A DNA stretch of 64,000 nucleotides from Deltaproteobacteria bacterium (GCA_011526105.1 WYAZ01000084.1:28450-92449); one strand, 5' to 3'; positions 16,183-25,070 are shown, counted from the first letter of the stretch. A program made the numbers and translations. The notes: generated by a model not told the origin, from the letters alone.

Positions 16183-16728
16183 GTGAATCCGATTCAGGTC
16201 CTGATGGACGAACACCAGCGCATCGAGAGCGTGATGAAGCGGCTCTCGTCATGGTCGCGTGGACTCGCCGGCGGCGAGCAGGACGCGCGGAGTGAGCTCG
16301 CCGAGTTCGTCGAGTTCATCCAGAGCTTCACGGACACGCTCCATCACGGCAAGGAGGAGGAGATCCTCTTTGCCACCATGGTCGAGCGAGGCTTCTCGCG
16401 TCAGCAGGGTCCCATCGCCGTGATGCTGTCGGAACACGCAGAGGGCCGAGCGTTGACCGCGACCCTGCGGGTCCTCTCTGAGTGTCCGGCACCTTGGACC
16501 GAAGAAGAGCGCAGCAAGGTGGTTCGGGCCAGCCGGGCCTTCGTAGACCTCTTGGTCGCCCATATCGAGAAGGAGGACCAGATCCTGTATCCAATGGCCG
16601 AGAGTCGGCTCTCAGACACCGATTGGGATGAGATCGGTCGCCGTTTCGAGCTCTTCGAATCGGATGCAAAGAACGCCGAACTCCGAAGAAAGATCGCCCC
16701 GCTCATCACGCGCCTCGAAGGCCGCTGA
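16183..16728 (+). CDS. Hemerythrin HHE-domain protein
   Basis: This 181-residue four-helix protein has the HHE ligand set: MDEHQRIE near residue 9, HHGKEEEILF near 53, LSEHAEGR near 84 and HIEKEDQILYP near 127. Such proteins bind a di-iron centre and serve as oxygen or NO sensors, scavengers or iron-sulfur repair factors. The GTG at 16183 is chosen because GGAGG is seven bases upstream and the family N-terminus (NPIQVLMDEH) begins there. Its neighbour across the shared upstream region is the oxygen-sensitive nrdD operon, which fits a role in oxygen or nitric oxide handling. Confidence 0.85.
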   Translation: MNPIQVLMDEHQRIESVMKRLSSWSRGLAGGEQDARSELAEFVEFIQSFTDTLHHGKEEEILFATMVERGFSRQQGPIAVMLSEHAEGRALTATLRVLSECPAPWTEEERSKVVRASRAFVDLLVAHIEKEDQILYPMAESRLSDTDWDEIGRRFELFESDAKNAELRRKIAPLITRLEGR

Positions 16729-16738
16729 AGCCGCCGAA

Positions 16739-18022
16739 TCAACGCACATTCGAGCGTCGTTCGAGCCTGGACACCCGCCGGGCCTGTGCGGCGGGTTCTT
16801 CGGCGCCGATCGTCTGAAGCGCGTGCGGAAGCGCCCGTTCGGGAGCCTTGAGTCGATGCTCGTAGAGCTTCGCGAGCGCCAGATGGAGCTCCGGCAAAGA
16901 GGCAGCGCTCCGCTCGAGGGCGCCGAGCAGTTGTGACTCGGCGCGAGCGAACTCCTTGTTCTTGATGAGCAAGCGCGCCGCCAAGAGCTGCGCCGCGCTG
17001 GAGATCACCGCGTCCCCTCCACCCTCTGCGGCGAGGAGTGCGAAGCGGAGAGCCCGCTCGCGATCCGCGGCGCGGTGCGCGATCCGCGCGAGCCCCAGGT
17101 GATCCGACGGGTCCTCGCTGGGCCGCGGTTCAGCGAGCGAAGCGTGTAACTTGGCGAGCAGCGCCGCCATGGCCACGACGTCGTTCTGGTTGTGCTCAAA
17201 AACGATGGGCAGATCCGGGGCCGACTCGCCCCGCAGATACGACCAATAGAGAGACGGGATCTCGTGACCCTCGACGTCGCGCTCGCGCCGGAAGCCGAGC
17301 ACCTCTTCTTCGAGCCGCACCAATCGGACCCCGCCCAGACGAGCGCGATACACGCGACGACACGCCGTCAACAGATCGAGATGGGCGGGCACGGGCGGAG
17401 GATCGAGCCGATTCATGAGGAAGCGGCTCTTGAGCAGCGGCCAGTCGTAGGACTTGCCGTTGAAGGTGACGAGTACACCCGCGGCGGCGAGGCGTTCACG
17501 GATCCGCTCGAGCATGGGCCGCTCTTCTCCCGGCCGCGTGAGAAAGAGCTGCTCGACCACGAAGCTCTGCTCCTCGAACCAGCCGAGACCGGTGAGAAAC
17601 GCCAGCGTCCCGGTGCCACCCGCGAGCCCCGTGGTCTCGGTGTCCAAGAAGAGCATGCGACTAGAGACGTGCTCGGCAAAGGCGCTTGTGCCCGCGAGGG
17701 CCGCGACCAACTTGGGATCGAGCCCCACCGCCCCTCCGATCGCCACCCGCCCGTGATGATGGTCGGGATCGAAACAGCGACGCCGGACTCGAAGCGGACC
17801 CTCGTGCGTCGCTTCGAGCTCACCGGGGAGATCGACCGGAGACGCCGCCACGCCTGGCCTTGGCGCGCGAAGGCCGGCCTTTTGTCTCGAGATCAAGGCG
17901 TCGAGCATGCCGCGTAGTCGTGTTTGACGACTGTCCTCCGCCGAAGCCTCAGGCACCGATTCGGGCGCGCCACGGCTCGAAGGCATCGGGGGCAGGCGCG
18001 CGAGCTTCTCCTTCAGGTTCAT
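16739..18022 (-). CDS. mrfB: DnaQ-like exonuclease with TPR tail (MrfB/YprB family)
   Basis: This protein has a DEDD exonuclease core at about residues 100-290. Motif I is FLDTETTGL (DxE), motif II is FNGKSYDWPLL, and motif III contains HNQNDVVAMA with the last Asp. The C-terminal 130 residues are helical repeats that look like TPRs. In Bacillus subtilis MrfB (YprB) is a metal-dependent exonuclease that works with the helicase MrfA in excision of mitomycin C adducts. Here it starts six bases after the stop of the mrfA homologue, so the pair is conserved as an operon. The length is 427 residues, similar to YprB. Confidence 0.82.
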   Translation of the reverse strand: MNLKEKLARLPPMPSSRGAPESVPEASAEDSRQTRLRGMLDALISRQKAGLRAPRPGVAASPVDLPGELEATHEGPLRVRRRCFDPDHHHGRVAIGGAVGLDPKLVAALAGTSAFAEHVSSRMLFLDTETTGLAGGTGTLAFLTGLGWFEEQSFVVEQLFLTRPGEERPMLERIRERLAAAGVLVTFNGKSYDWPLLKSRFLMNRLDPPPVPAHLDLLTACRRVYRARLGGVRLVRLEEEVLGFRRERDVEGHEIPSLYWSYLRGESAPDLPIVFEHNQNDVVAMAALLAKLHASLAEPRPSEDPSDHLGLARIAHRAADRERALRFALLAAEGGGDAVISSAAQLLAARLLIKNKEFARAESQLLGALERSAASLPELHLALAKLYEHRLKAPERALPHALQTIGAEEPAAQARRVSRLERRSNVR

Positions 18023-18028
18023 GCGACC

Positions 18029-20425
18029 TCACTCGAACGCAGGCTCGAGAGTACCGAGCAGCGCGAGCGCCACGCTGCGCGTCCGCGCCGGCACGACCAT
18101 GTCGCCCACCACCGGCCCCACGCAGCTCGGGCAGCCCTCCTCACAGACGCAAGAGCGAATGAGCGAGGCGGCGCGAGCGAGCAGGGTCCGGCGCTCCTCA
18201 TACAAGCGCGGCGCAAGCCCCACCCCACCCGCCGCGCGGTCGAAGAGGAAGATGGTGGGCGAGAAACGTTTGTCTCCGGCCGAGACGGGCTCTTCCGCTT
18301 CGTCGTCGTCGACGACCGTGACCCCGATGTCGGCCATGTCGGTCATGAGGCCCAGGGCCGCCACGGTGCGCAGCGCCTTCGAGAGACCCACGATGGCATC
18401 CATCACCACCGGCCTCGGGTGCGGCTGCGCTTCGATGGACTGCGCCGAGATGGTCATCCACATCGAAGACGTGGGCATCTGGATCTCCGGGAGCTGCACC
18501 TCCCCGTAACCTACGTTCTCGTGGCTGTGGAACTTGATCTTCTTGTAGCCCACGACCTTCTCCACCACGTTCACGTCGCCCAGCCCCACGCGGAGCATCT
18601 CGCCCATCTCGGTCTCGGACTCCTCGTGAAGCACCTGGACCTTCGTATGGGTCATGGCGGTGGTGTAGTAGTCGGGCTCGACGAAACGCACGAAGGCTTT
18701 GTGGTTGTCGTAGTCGAGGCGTTCGACCTGATACTGCGCGCCGTCGTGCTGATAGATGGCCTGCTCGTGCAGCATGGTGTGGGTGGAGCGCCAGTCCATC
18801 TCCGCGATGGTCTTCTGCTTCTCCACGTCGATGACCACGAAGTTGTCCCATCCCACTGTCCGTAAAGAGACCGCGTTCGCCGGATACGCATCCGTGGACC
18901 AGTGATACACCTTGCGCCCACTCGCGGACTCCACCGGCTGAAGCACCTGGTGCTGCGCAAGGAAGTCCAGGGCCTCACCCACCGTGGCCTCGGGCACGTC
19001 ACCAAAAGCCTCTCCCTCTTCGAAGGGGAGCTCAAAGGCCGCGCACTTCAGATGCTGAATGAGGATCTCGACGTTGTCGGGATCGACCCGAGCGCTTTCG
19101 GCGGGACGCTCGAACAAGATCTCCGGGCTCCGAGCCAGGTACTGATCGAGCGGCGAGCTCGAGGGTACCAGCACGGACAAGCTTGGGCCCTGTCTTCGCC
19201 CTCCCCGACCAAAACGCTGCCAGGTTCCGGCGATGGAGCCCGGATAGCCGGCCGAGACCACCGCGTCGATGCTGCCGATGTCGACGCCGAGCTCGAGTGC
19301 GTTGGTGGCCACGACCGCCCGCACGAGCCCTTCGCGAAGCCCATGTTCGATGCGGCGACGTGCCTCCGGCAGGTAGCCGCCTCGATAACCTTGGACCAAC
19401 TCCGGGTCGAGATCCGCTGCGGCCACCTTCTCGCGCAGGTACTTGAGCATGACCTCGACCTGGTTTCGCGAACCGCCGAAGACCAGCGTGGGCACCCCCG
19501 CGATCACGAGCTCCGCCGCGAGCCGAACCGCGGTCTTGGTGGTGCTTGCGCGAAGCCCGAGCTCCGCGTTCACCACCGGCGGGTTGTAGACCACGACGTG
19601 CCGTGGCCCAGTGGGCGCCCCGCTCTCGGATACGAGCCGCGCCTTTTGGCCGATGAGACGCTCCGCGTGCGCCTCGGGGTTGCCGATGGTGGCCGATGCG
19701 AGGATGAACTGCGGCTTTCCGCCGTGAAAGGCGGCGATACGCGAGAGCCTACGCAGCACGTTCGCGAGGTGAGAACCGAAGACCCCTCGATAGGTATGGA
19801 GCTCATCGACGACGACGTACCTCAGGTTCGCGAAGAACCGAGCCCAAGAGGTGTGATGGGGAAGAATGCCGGCGTGCAGCATGTCTGGGTTGGTGATCAA
19901 GACGCCGCTGCGTTCGCGCGCGGAGCGTCGAGCGTCCCCCGGGGTGTCGCCGTCGTAGGTGATGGCGCCATGGCTCAGGCCGGCCTCCTCGAGAAACGTG
20001 CGCAGCGAGACCTCTTGATCGCGAGAGAGCGCCTTGGTGGGAAACAAGTACAGCGCGCGGGCGTGGTCGGCTTCCGTGAAGGCCTGAAGCACCGGCAGGT
20101 TGTAAGAGAGGCTTTTACCCGACGCCGTGGGGGTGGCGATGACGACGTTGTCGCCGCGGCGGCAATGCTCGAAGACCTCTCGTTGATGGGTGTACAGCTC
20201 GGTGAGACCACGCGCGAGCAAGGCCTCTTGGATGCGGGGGGCCAGGCCCTCGGGGAACGGCCGGTGCTGTGCGGCCGAAGCGGGGAGCTCGCGCTCGAGC
20301 ACTACCTGGGCCCCGATCTTGGGATCCGCTCGCCACAGATCGAGGACGTGAGAGAGCCCACCGGGCCGCTCCCAGGCAGCGGGTTGACGGCGGGCGAAGG
20401 GAATCACGACGTTTGGATCCTGCAC
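18029..20425 (-). CDS. mrfA: DEAD/DEAH-box helicase with DUF1998 zinc-binding C-terminus (MrfA/YprA family)
   Basis: This is a superfamily 2 helicase of 798 residues. The Walker A region is ATPTASGKSLSYN, the Walker B box is VVDELHTYRG, motif III is SATIGNP, and motif VI is within RFGRGGRRQG. The C-terminal DUF1998 part ends in a four-cysteine cluster, CVCEEGCPSC, as in MrfA where a metal site is required. MrfA acts in a UvrABC-independent mitomycin repair route in Bacillus. The GTG start is the first possible one in frame. The gene is followed six bases later by mrfB. Hrq1-like helicases are relatives, but the coupling to mrfB favours MrfA. Confidence 0.85.
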   Translation of the reverse strand: MQDPNVVIPFARRQPAAWERPGGLSHVLDLWRADPKIGAQVVLERELPASAAQHRPFPEGLAPRIQEALLARGLTELYTHQREVFEHCRRGDNVVIATPTASGKSLSYNLPVLQAFTEADHARALYLFPTKALSRDQEVSLRTFLEEAGLSHGAITYDGDTPGDARRSARERSGVLITNPDMLHAGILPHHTSWARFFANLRYVVVDELHTYRGVFGSHLANVLRRLSRIAAFHGGKPQFILASATIGNPEAHAERLIGQKARLVSESGAPTGPRHVVVYNPPVVNAELGLRASTTKTAVRLAAELVIAGVPTLVFGGSRNQVEVMLKYLREKVAAADLDPELVQGYRGGYLPEARRRIEHGLREGLVRAVVATNALELGVDIGSIDAVVSAGYPGSIAGTWQRFGRGGRRQGPSLSVLVPSSSPLDQYLARSPEILFERPAESARVDPDNVEILIQHLKCAAFELPFEEGEAFGDVPEATVGEALDFLAQHQVLQPVESASGRKVYHWSTDAYPANAVSLRTVGWDNFVVIDVEKQKTIAEMDWRSTHTMLHEQAIYQHDGAQYQVERLDYDNHKAFVRFVEPDYYTTAMTHTKVQVLHEESETEMGEMLRVGLGDVNVVEKVVGYKKIKFHSHENVGYGEVQLPEIQMPTSSMWMTISAQSIEAQPHPRPVVMDAIVGLSKALRTVAALGLMTDMADIGVTVVDDDEAEEPVSAGDKRFSPTIFLFDRAAGGVGLAPRLYEERRTLLARAASLIRSCVCEEGCPSCVGPVVGDMVVPARTRSVALALLGTLEPAFE

Positions 20426-20480
20426 GGACGTGCACTGTACGTTTGACTAGGTCAGAGGGCAAGGGTGGCATCAAGAGGGT

Positions 20481-20660
20481 GTGGTCCCCAACGTAGGATG
20501 CTCGGGCCGTGCTCTTTTCGCCCGGAAGACAGCCACCGCGCGGGAGGTCGGCGGGGGGCTGGCGTTGCCCTATGCCGACCCCGAGCTCCTCGAGCTGCTG
20601 AGGGCGCGAGGGTGCGGGGTCGAGAGGTGCTTAAGCGTTCCGCAGCCGAGAGTCTGTTGA
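20481..20660 (+). pseudogene. Short coding-like frame, possible gene remnant
   Basis: A 59-codon frame from a GTG contains a stretch that reads like a real helix (LALPYADPELLELLRARG) and then stops. It has no recognisable ribosome site, and the N-terminal part is low in character. It may be a decayed fragment of a larger gene or chance. No family is recognised. Confidence 0.25.
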
Positions 20661-20830
20661 ATTCGAGACCCGTCCTGCGATCACCATACCGTGGGCGACT
20701 CGCCAGACAAGCTTCTCCCCACGGAGGCAATCTTGCTTCGGCGCGAAGGCACGTCGGCTCCATGAACCTTCTGCCCCCCCCGAGGGACTTTCATTCTCTT
20801 CGGAGGCTTTCATAAAGTGAACTACCTCAA

Positions 20831-20848
20831 TGATACTTGGAAGTATCA
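20831..20848. promoter_or_regulatory. 18-bp palindrome upstream of the hybrid histidine kinase gene
   Basis: TGATACTT and AAGTATCA are perfect inverted copies separated by GG, about 70 bp before the kinase start. The site is AT-rich compared with its surroundings and has the shape of a dimer-binding operator. No known regulator consensus is matched with confidence. Confidence 0.45.
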
Positions 20849-20917
20849 AGACCAAACTCAAGTACAGCCCTTGTGTGGCCTCGATGAGTTGCGCACAATG
20901 CGCTCGGCGGAGGCGGC

Positions 20918-22933
20918 TTGGCGGACGAGGAGGAACCTAGCTTCAGTCTCCTCGGTCGAGCGGTGCTTTCGGGTCTGCCGGATCTCAAGTTTCGGTTGAG
21001 CTTCGACGGGACCATTCTCGAGTACGTCCCCGGCTCGGACGATCTCCTGCTCATGCCGCCAGAGAGCTTCCTCGGGCACTGCTTCTCGGACATCTTGCCT
21101 GGGCCCGCCGCCGACCGCATCTCCCCTCGCCTCGCGGAGCTCCGCCGCACAGGCAAACTCCAGACCTTCGACTACCAGCTCGAGCTTCCCCAGGGCCTGC
21201 GAGACTTCGAGGCGCGTCTGTTTCGGATCAGTGACGAGCAGGCGGTGATCTTCGTGCGAGACGTCAGCGCCCAGCGAGAGGCCGGCCGAGAACTCACGCG
21301 CTTTCGAACCATCTTGGATGCCACGCCCGACTTTGTGGGTTCCGCCACGCCCGCCGGGCGAGTCACCTACGTCAATGCCACTGGACGGCGCATGGTGGGC
21401 TTTAGTTCGGAGGAAGATCTCAGCCAACGCGGGATTGACGAGTTCCATCCTCCGAGCACGAACGAGTTCATGCGTCGAGAGATCATTCCCACCGCAATCG
21501 CCACCGGCTCATGGACGGGTGAAGCCGAGTTCCTGCATCGAGACGGGACGTGTATCCCTGTCTGGATGGTTCTGCTCGCGCACCGCGGACCCACCGGGGA
21601 GATCGACTTCCTCTCCACCATCTCTCGTGACCTGCGCGAGAAGAAACGCGCCGAGGAGCGCGAGCGAGAGATCATCGCGGCCCAAGCCCTGGCGGAGGCG
21701 GAGCGCGGCAAGTCGGCTCAGCTCGAGCGAGCGCTCAGCGACCTGAAGCACGCCCACGAGGAGCTGAAGTCCGCGCAGGATCAGCTCCGGCAGTCTTCGA
21801 CCCTCGCCGCCGTGGGCCAGCTCGCAGGCGGGGTGGCCCACGACTTCAACAACCTGCTCTCGGTGATCTCCGGTTTCATCACGCTCGCCATCGATGGACT
21901 CCCCGACGAGCATGCAGCCCGAGACGATCTCGAGGAGGCCCGACTGGCGGCTGGACGCGCGGCCAAGCTCACCCAGCAGTTGCTCGCGTTCAGCCGTAAG
22001 AAGCCTGTGCGACCGGAGGTCATGCAGCTCAGCGAGATCGTGAACGAGATGAGCCATCTGCTCGGTCGATCCCTCGGAGAGGACATCCAGCTCGAGACGA
22101 GCAGCGAGAGCGCCCTCATGAACGTGCGCATCGATCGCAGCCAGATCGAGCAGGTCCTCCTCAACCTCGCGGTCAACGCGCGAGACGCCATGCCCAAGGG
22201 CGGTCAGCTCCGTATCGAGCTCAGAAACGTCGACCTGAGCACTCCAGTGCCCGCGCACGGCCTCCGCGCGGGGCGGCACGTCCAGCTCATCGTGAGCGAC
22301 ACCGGCACCGGAATGAGCCCCGAGGTCGCCGAGCGCGCCTTCGAGCCGTTCTTCACCACGAAAGAGGTCGGTAAAGGCACCGGCATGGGACTCGCGATGG
22401 TCTTCGGGGTCATCAAGCAGGCCGGCGGCGAAGTGTTCATCGATACCGCGCCCGGTCGTGGGACTTCGGTACGGATCTATCTCCCAGAGGCAGTGGGAGC
22501 CCGGGATGAGGCCGACGCCAACCCACCCCCTTCGACAACCAGGGGTCCCGCCCGAGTCAGGATCTTGCTCGTGGAGGACGATCCCTCGGTGCGCGAGGTG
22601 ACCCGTCGAATCCTCGTCAAGAGCGGCTACGAGGTCGTCGCGGCCGGCGGCGGGCGGGAGGCCCTGGCTTTGCTCGCCCTGACCATCGACGTCCAGCTCC
22701 TGCTCACCGACGTCGTGATGCCGGGCATGTCGGGCGTCGAGCTCGCCGAAAGGGTCCAGATCATCGCGCCGGGGGTTCGAGTGGTCTACATGTCCGGCTA
22801 TCCGGAGCGCGGCACCGAGCATCACCTGCTGCTTCAGCGAGACGTACACTACATCGCCAAGCCGTTCTCAGAGGCCGAGCTCCTCGCGGCCCTCTCGCTC
22901 GCGTCGAGCAGCGTTCCTTCCCCGGCAGACTAG
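20918..22933 (+). CDS. PAS-domain hybrid histidine kinase with C-terminal receiver
   Basis: This soluble 671-residue kinase has no membrane segment. An N-terminal PAS-like region (about 20-120) precedes a clearer PAS domain (about 145-245) and a coiled coil (about 245-300). The HisKA motif LAGGVAHDFNNLLSVI carries the phospho-acceptor His308. The ATPase domain shows NLAVNARDAM, SDTGTGM and GTGMGLAMV motifs. A receiver domain (about 547-665) has the acidic pair VEDD, phospho-acceptor Asp598 in LLTDVVMPG, and Lys in AKPFSEAEL. The TTG start has GGAGG upstream. The TAG stop is the first three bases of a repeat element. No cognate response regulator gene is adjacent. Confidence 0.87.
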   Translation: MADEEEPSFSLLGRAVLSGLPDLKFRLSFDGTILEYVPGSDDLLLMPPESFLGHCFSDILPGPAADRISPRLAELRRTGKLQTFDYQLELPQGLRDFEARLFRISDEQAVIFVRDVSAQREAGRELTRFRTILDATPDFVGSATPAGRVTYVNATGRRMVGFSSEEDLSQRGIDEFHPPSTNEFMRREIIPTAIATGSWTGEAEFLHRDGTCIPVWMVLLAHRGPTGEIDFLSTISRDLREKKRAEEREREIIAAQALAEAERGKSAQLERALSDLKHAHEELKSAQDQLRQSSTLAAVGQLAGGVAHDFNNLLSVISGFITLAIDGLPDEHAARDDLEEARLAAGRAAKLTQQLLAFSRKKPVRPEVMQLSEIVNEMSHLLGRSLGEDIQLETSSESALMNVRIDRSQIEQVLLNLAVNARDAMPKGGQLRIELRNVDLSTPVPAHGLRAGRHVQLIVSDTGTGMSPEVAERAFEPFFTTKEVGKGTGMGLAMVFGVIKQAGGEVFIDTAPGRGTSVRIYLPEAVGARDEADANPPPSTTRGPARVRILLVEDDPSVREVTRRILVKSGYEVVAAGGGREALALLALTIDVQLLLTDVVMPGMSGVELAERVQIIAPGVRVVYMSGYPERGTEHHLLLQRDVHYIAKPFSEAELLAALSLASSSVPSPAD

Positions 22934-23095
22934 AGCTCATCTCGAAACCCCTGACCGAGCGAGACGGCCGAGGCGCGAGGTGCGCAAGGCGGGCCGACGA
23001 ACGCGCTATCCTGCGATAACGCGAGGAGGTCCAACACCGCGCACCGACGCGCATCGGCCGAAATCGCGACCGAAGGGGTCTCGAGATGAGCTCTA
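22931..23095. repeat. Palindromic repeat element, copy A (MITE/REP-like)
   Basis: This 165-bp element has perfect 13-bp terminal inverted repeats: TAGAGCTCATCTC at the left and its exact inverse at the right. Inverted similarity extends inwards (accgag / cggtcg and cggccga blocks), and a central hairpin GCGCTATC-ctgc-GATAACGC sits at about 23002-23021. The whole unit can fold into one long hairpin. It is the same element as 47985-48147. The first three bases serve as the stop codon of the histidine kinase gene. It carries no transposase. Confidence 0.85.
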
Positions 23096-23111
23096 ATGCT
23101 AGACTCCGGCG

Positions 23112-23756
23112 GTGCTCAAAGGCCTCACTCGAACTTCTCTCGCCTTGCTCCTCTTCGCTTGTGATGACGCGCTGCCCCCCACGGTCGGGGACCTAGGACC
23201 GTCGGAGCTCGGACCGGACGCAGAGCCGGACGCAGGTCTCGATGCCGGCACTCGGGACAGCGAGGCCGGCGACTCGGAGATCCCGGGTCCCAAGAAGCGC
23301 GTCTTCGTCACGAGTTCTCGCTTCAACGGGAACCTCGGCGGGATCCTCGGCGGTGATGCGAAGTGTGAGACCGAGGCGCAAGCTGCGCAGCTCGGGGGTC
23401 GCTGGAAGGCTTGGATCTCGACCCCGGCCGAAAACGCGCTGCAGCGGATGGCGGACGTGGGTCCTTGGGTCCTCGTGGATGGGCGCACGCAGGTCTTCGT
23501 GAGCCGGGCGGCGATGATCGATGCCCCCGAGAACGCCATTCGATCCGGCGCGAGCGGCGATCCCGTCAACACCCGGGTGTGGACCGGCACGATCCAGGAC
23601 GGCACCGCGAGCGGGCATACGTGTCAGAGCTGGACCAGCGGTTTCCCTGCCGACTTCGCAGAGCAAGGTGCAAGCAGCGCACAGGATGTCGGCTGGACGA
23701 GCACCTCCACCGAGACGTGTGCCGGCTCGGCGGCCCTATATTGCTTCGAGCAATAG
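23112..23756 (+). CDS. DUF1554-domain lipoprotein
   Basis: A lipoprotein signal (LLLFAC, Cys at about residue 17) is followed by an Asp/Gly/Ala-rich linker (about 25-55) and then a DUF1554-type domain. The domain opens with RVFVTSSRFNGNLGG and has GDAKCETEA, GRWKAWIST and a C-terminal disulfide-type pair (ETCAG ... LYCF). DUF1554 domains are known from Leptospira and myxobacterial surface lipoproteins; their function is unknown. The gene begins 17 bp after repeat element A, and its TAG stop is the start of the partial element C, so it is bracketed by the same repeat. Confidence 0.75.
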   Translation: MLKGLTRTSLALLLFACDDALPPTVGDLGPSELGPDAEPDAGLDAGTRDSEAGDSEIPGPKKRVFVTSSRFNGNLGGILGGDAKCETEAQAAQLGGRWKAWISTPAENALQRMADVGPWVLVDGRTQVFVSRAAMIDAPENAIRSGASGDPVNTRVWTGTIQDGTASGHTCQSWTSGFPADFAEQGASSAQDVGWTSTSTETCAGSAALYCFEQ

Positions 23757-23784
23757 AGCTCATCTCGAGGCCCCTGCCCGAGCG
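23754..23784. repeat. Partial repeat element, copy C (left end only)
   Basis: The first 31 bases match the left end of copy A except for three substitutions (AA to GG, and A to C) and then diverge. The TAG at the beginning is the stop codon of the DUF1554 lipoprotein gene. It is either a decayed copy or a solo terminal repeat. Confidence 0.7.
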
Positions 23785-23867
23785 GTGCGACCTCCGCCCA
23801 CCCCTCTTAATCGCCGCGGCGGTGGCCTGGAACCGGTTTGAGGCTATGCTATCCGCGGCCACTTCCG

Positions 23868-25070
23868 ATGTATCCACAGACGCTTAGACTGACACTCCTC
23901 GCCACCCTGGTCGTGGTGGCTCAGCCTGCCTTCGCGGGCGATCCGGAACCCGGACCACCACCCAGCGCCGGCAAGGTGTGTTGGTACGCGCCCAAGAACA
24001 CCAGCGCGAACGACCGAACCCGGCTCACCGCGGCGCTCACGGAAGCGATGGCGGCGACGAAGCCTTCGCACGCGGACGTGGGGCTGGAGCGCGTGACATC
24101 CAAGGCACGCGCAAGCTCGGTCGACTGCATCGCCTCGATCGATGTCACGAAGAAGAAGGACTACTCGCGAAACAAGGAGCTGCTCTTCAGCTTCACGAAG
24201 GCCGGCGAGGCCACGCCGCTGCTCGAACGTGCGGTGGTCCTCGACATGCGCAAGGCCGAGTCCGCCATGCTCACCGAGCTGTGGAACGAGCTGTGGCCGC
24301 TCCTCGCGCCGGCACCACCACCACCACCACCACCTCCGCCTGTCGCGGAGACTCCGTTCGTGGACGAGGAGCTCGAGGCCGTTCAAGCGCAGGAGAACGC
24401 GCCGAAGCCAGAAGGACCACCTCGTGGCCCGCTCGTCTCGGTGCTTGCGGACCTTGGCTTGTTTGGTCGCAGTCTCGGCGACTTGGCGCCCGGACGCCCT
24501 GTCGACCAGTCCGGAGTGCTCTCGCTCGGCGTGAGCGCGGTGCTCCACGCGGCGGAGATCTTCCGAATCGCGGAGAAGCACGACATCGACGTGGACGTTG
24601 CGTACGCGTACCACATGCTGCGCGCTCCCGAGGGTTCAGGGGTGAGCGTCAACGCCGATCGCTTCAACGTCGGCGGCGCCTATCGCTTCCAGCTCCCGGG
24701 TGAACATCTGCCTCGTGTCGGCGCCTTGGGTGGTTACGAGCTGCTTCGAAACGAACTCGACCAAGGCGCGGGGGCCTACTCGGTTCGGTATGGCGTGCTT
24801 CGGCTCGGGCTGTCGCTCGTGCAGCGTGTTCCGCTCGACGAGGGGCTCGCGCTTCGCGGGTTCCTCGAGGCCGCGCTGCGCATCACGCCCTCCGCAGAAT
24901 TGGCCGACACCTCGCCCGGCTTCGACATCGGGGGAGGCGTCGGCCTTCACATGAATCGGCTGCTCGTTCGCGCGCGCGTTCGCTACGCGCAGCAATCGGT
25001 CGAAGCGGGTGGATCGAGCTTCTCCGACGGCTTCTTCGACCTCGACCTCGGGATTGGGTTCCAGCTATGA
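23868..25070 (+). CDS. Exported protein with proline linker and outer-membrane beta-barrel-like C-terminus
   Basis: A signal peptide (about 1-24, ending PAFAG) precedes a small N-terminal domain with two Cys (VCWYAP, VDCIAS). A run of eleven prolines follows near residues 145-155, encoded by an ACC-rich microsatellite, and then an acidic linker. The C-terminal 200 residues alternate polar and hydrophobic positions and end in a hydrophobic residue (DLGIGFQL), as in outer-membrane barrels. I chose the ATG at 23868, which puts the signal peptide first. The stop overlaps the next ATG, so it is translationally coupled to the giant MopE-repeat gene; the pair probably work together at the cell surface. 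No named family is recognised. Confidence 0.7.
   Translation: MYPQTLRLTLLATLVVVAQPAFAGDPEPGPPPSAGKVCWYAPKNTSANDRTRLTAALTEAMAATKPSHADVGLERVTSKARASSVDCIASIDVTKKKDYSRNKELLFSFTKAGEATPLLERAVVLDMRKAESAMLTELWNELWPLLAPAPPPPPPPPPVAETPFVDEELEAVQAQENAPKPEGPPRGPLVSVLADLGLFGRSLGDLAPGRPVDQSGVLSLGVSAVLHAAEIFRIAEKHDIDVDVAYAYHMLRAPEGSGVSVNADRFNVGGAYRFQLPGEHLPRVGALGGYELLRNELDQGAGAYSVRYGVLRLGLSLVQRVPLDEGLALRGFLEAALRITPSAELADTSPGFDIGGGVGLHMNRLLVRARVRYAQQSVEAGGSSFSDGFFDLDLGIGFQL

Larger units (their letters stand above)
20426..20917. other. Intergenic region, 492 bp
   Basis: This gap lies between the divergent mrfA and histidine kinase genes. It holds a short open frame of coding-like character (20481-20660), an eight-base C run near 20774 and an 18-bp palindrome at 20831. 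The A/T content rises after about 20800, as expected for a promoter region of the kinase gene. I see no RNA gene or transposase. Confidence 0.6.
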
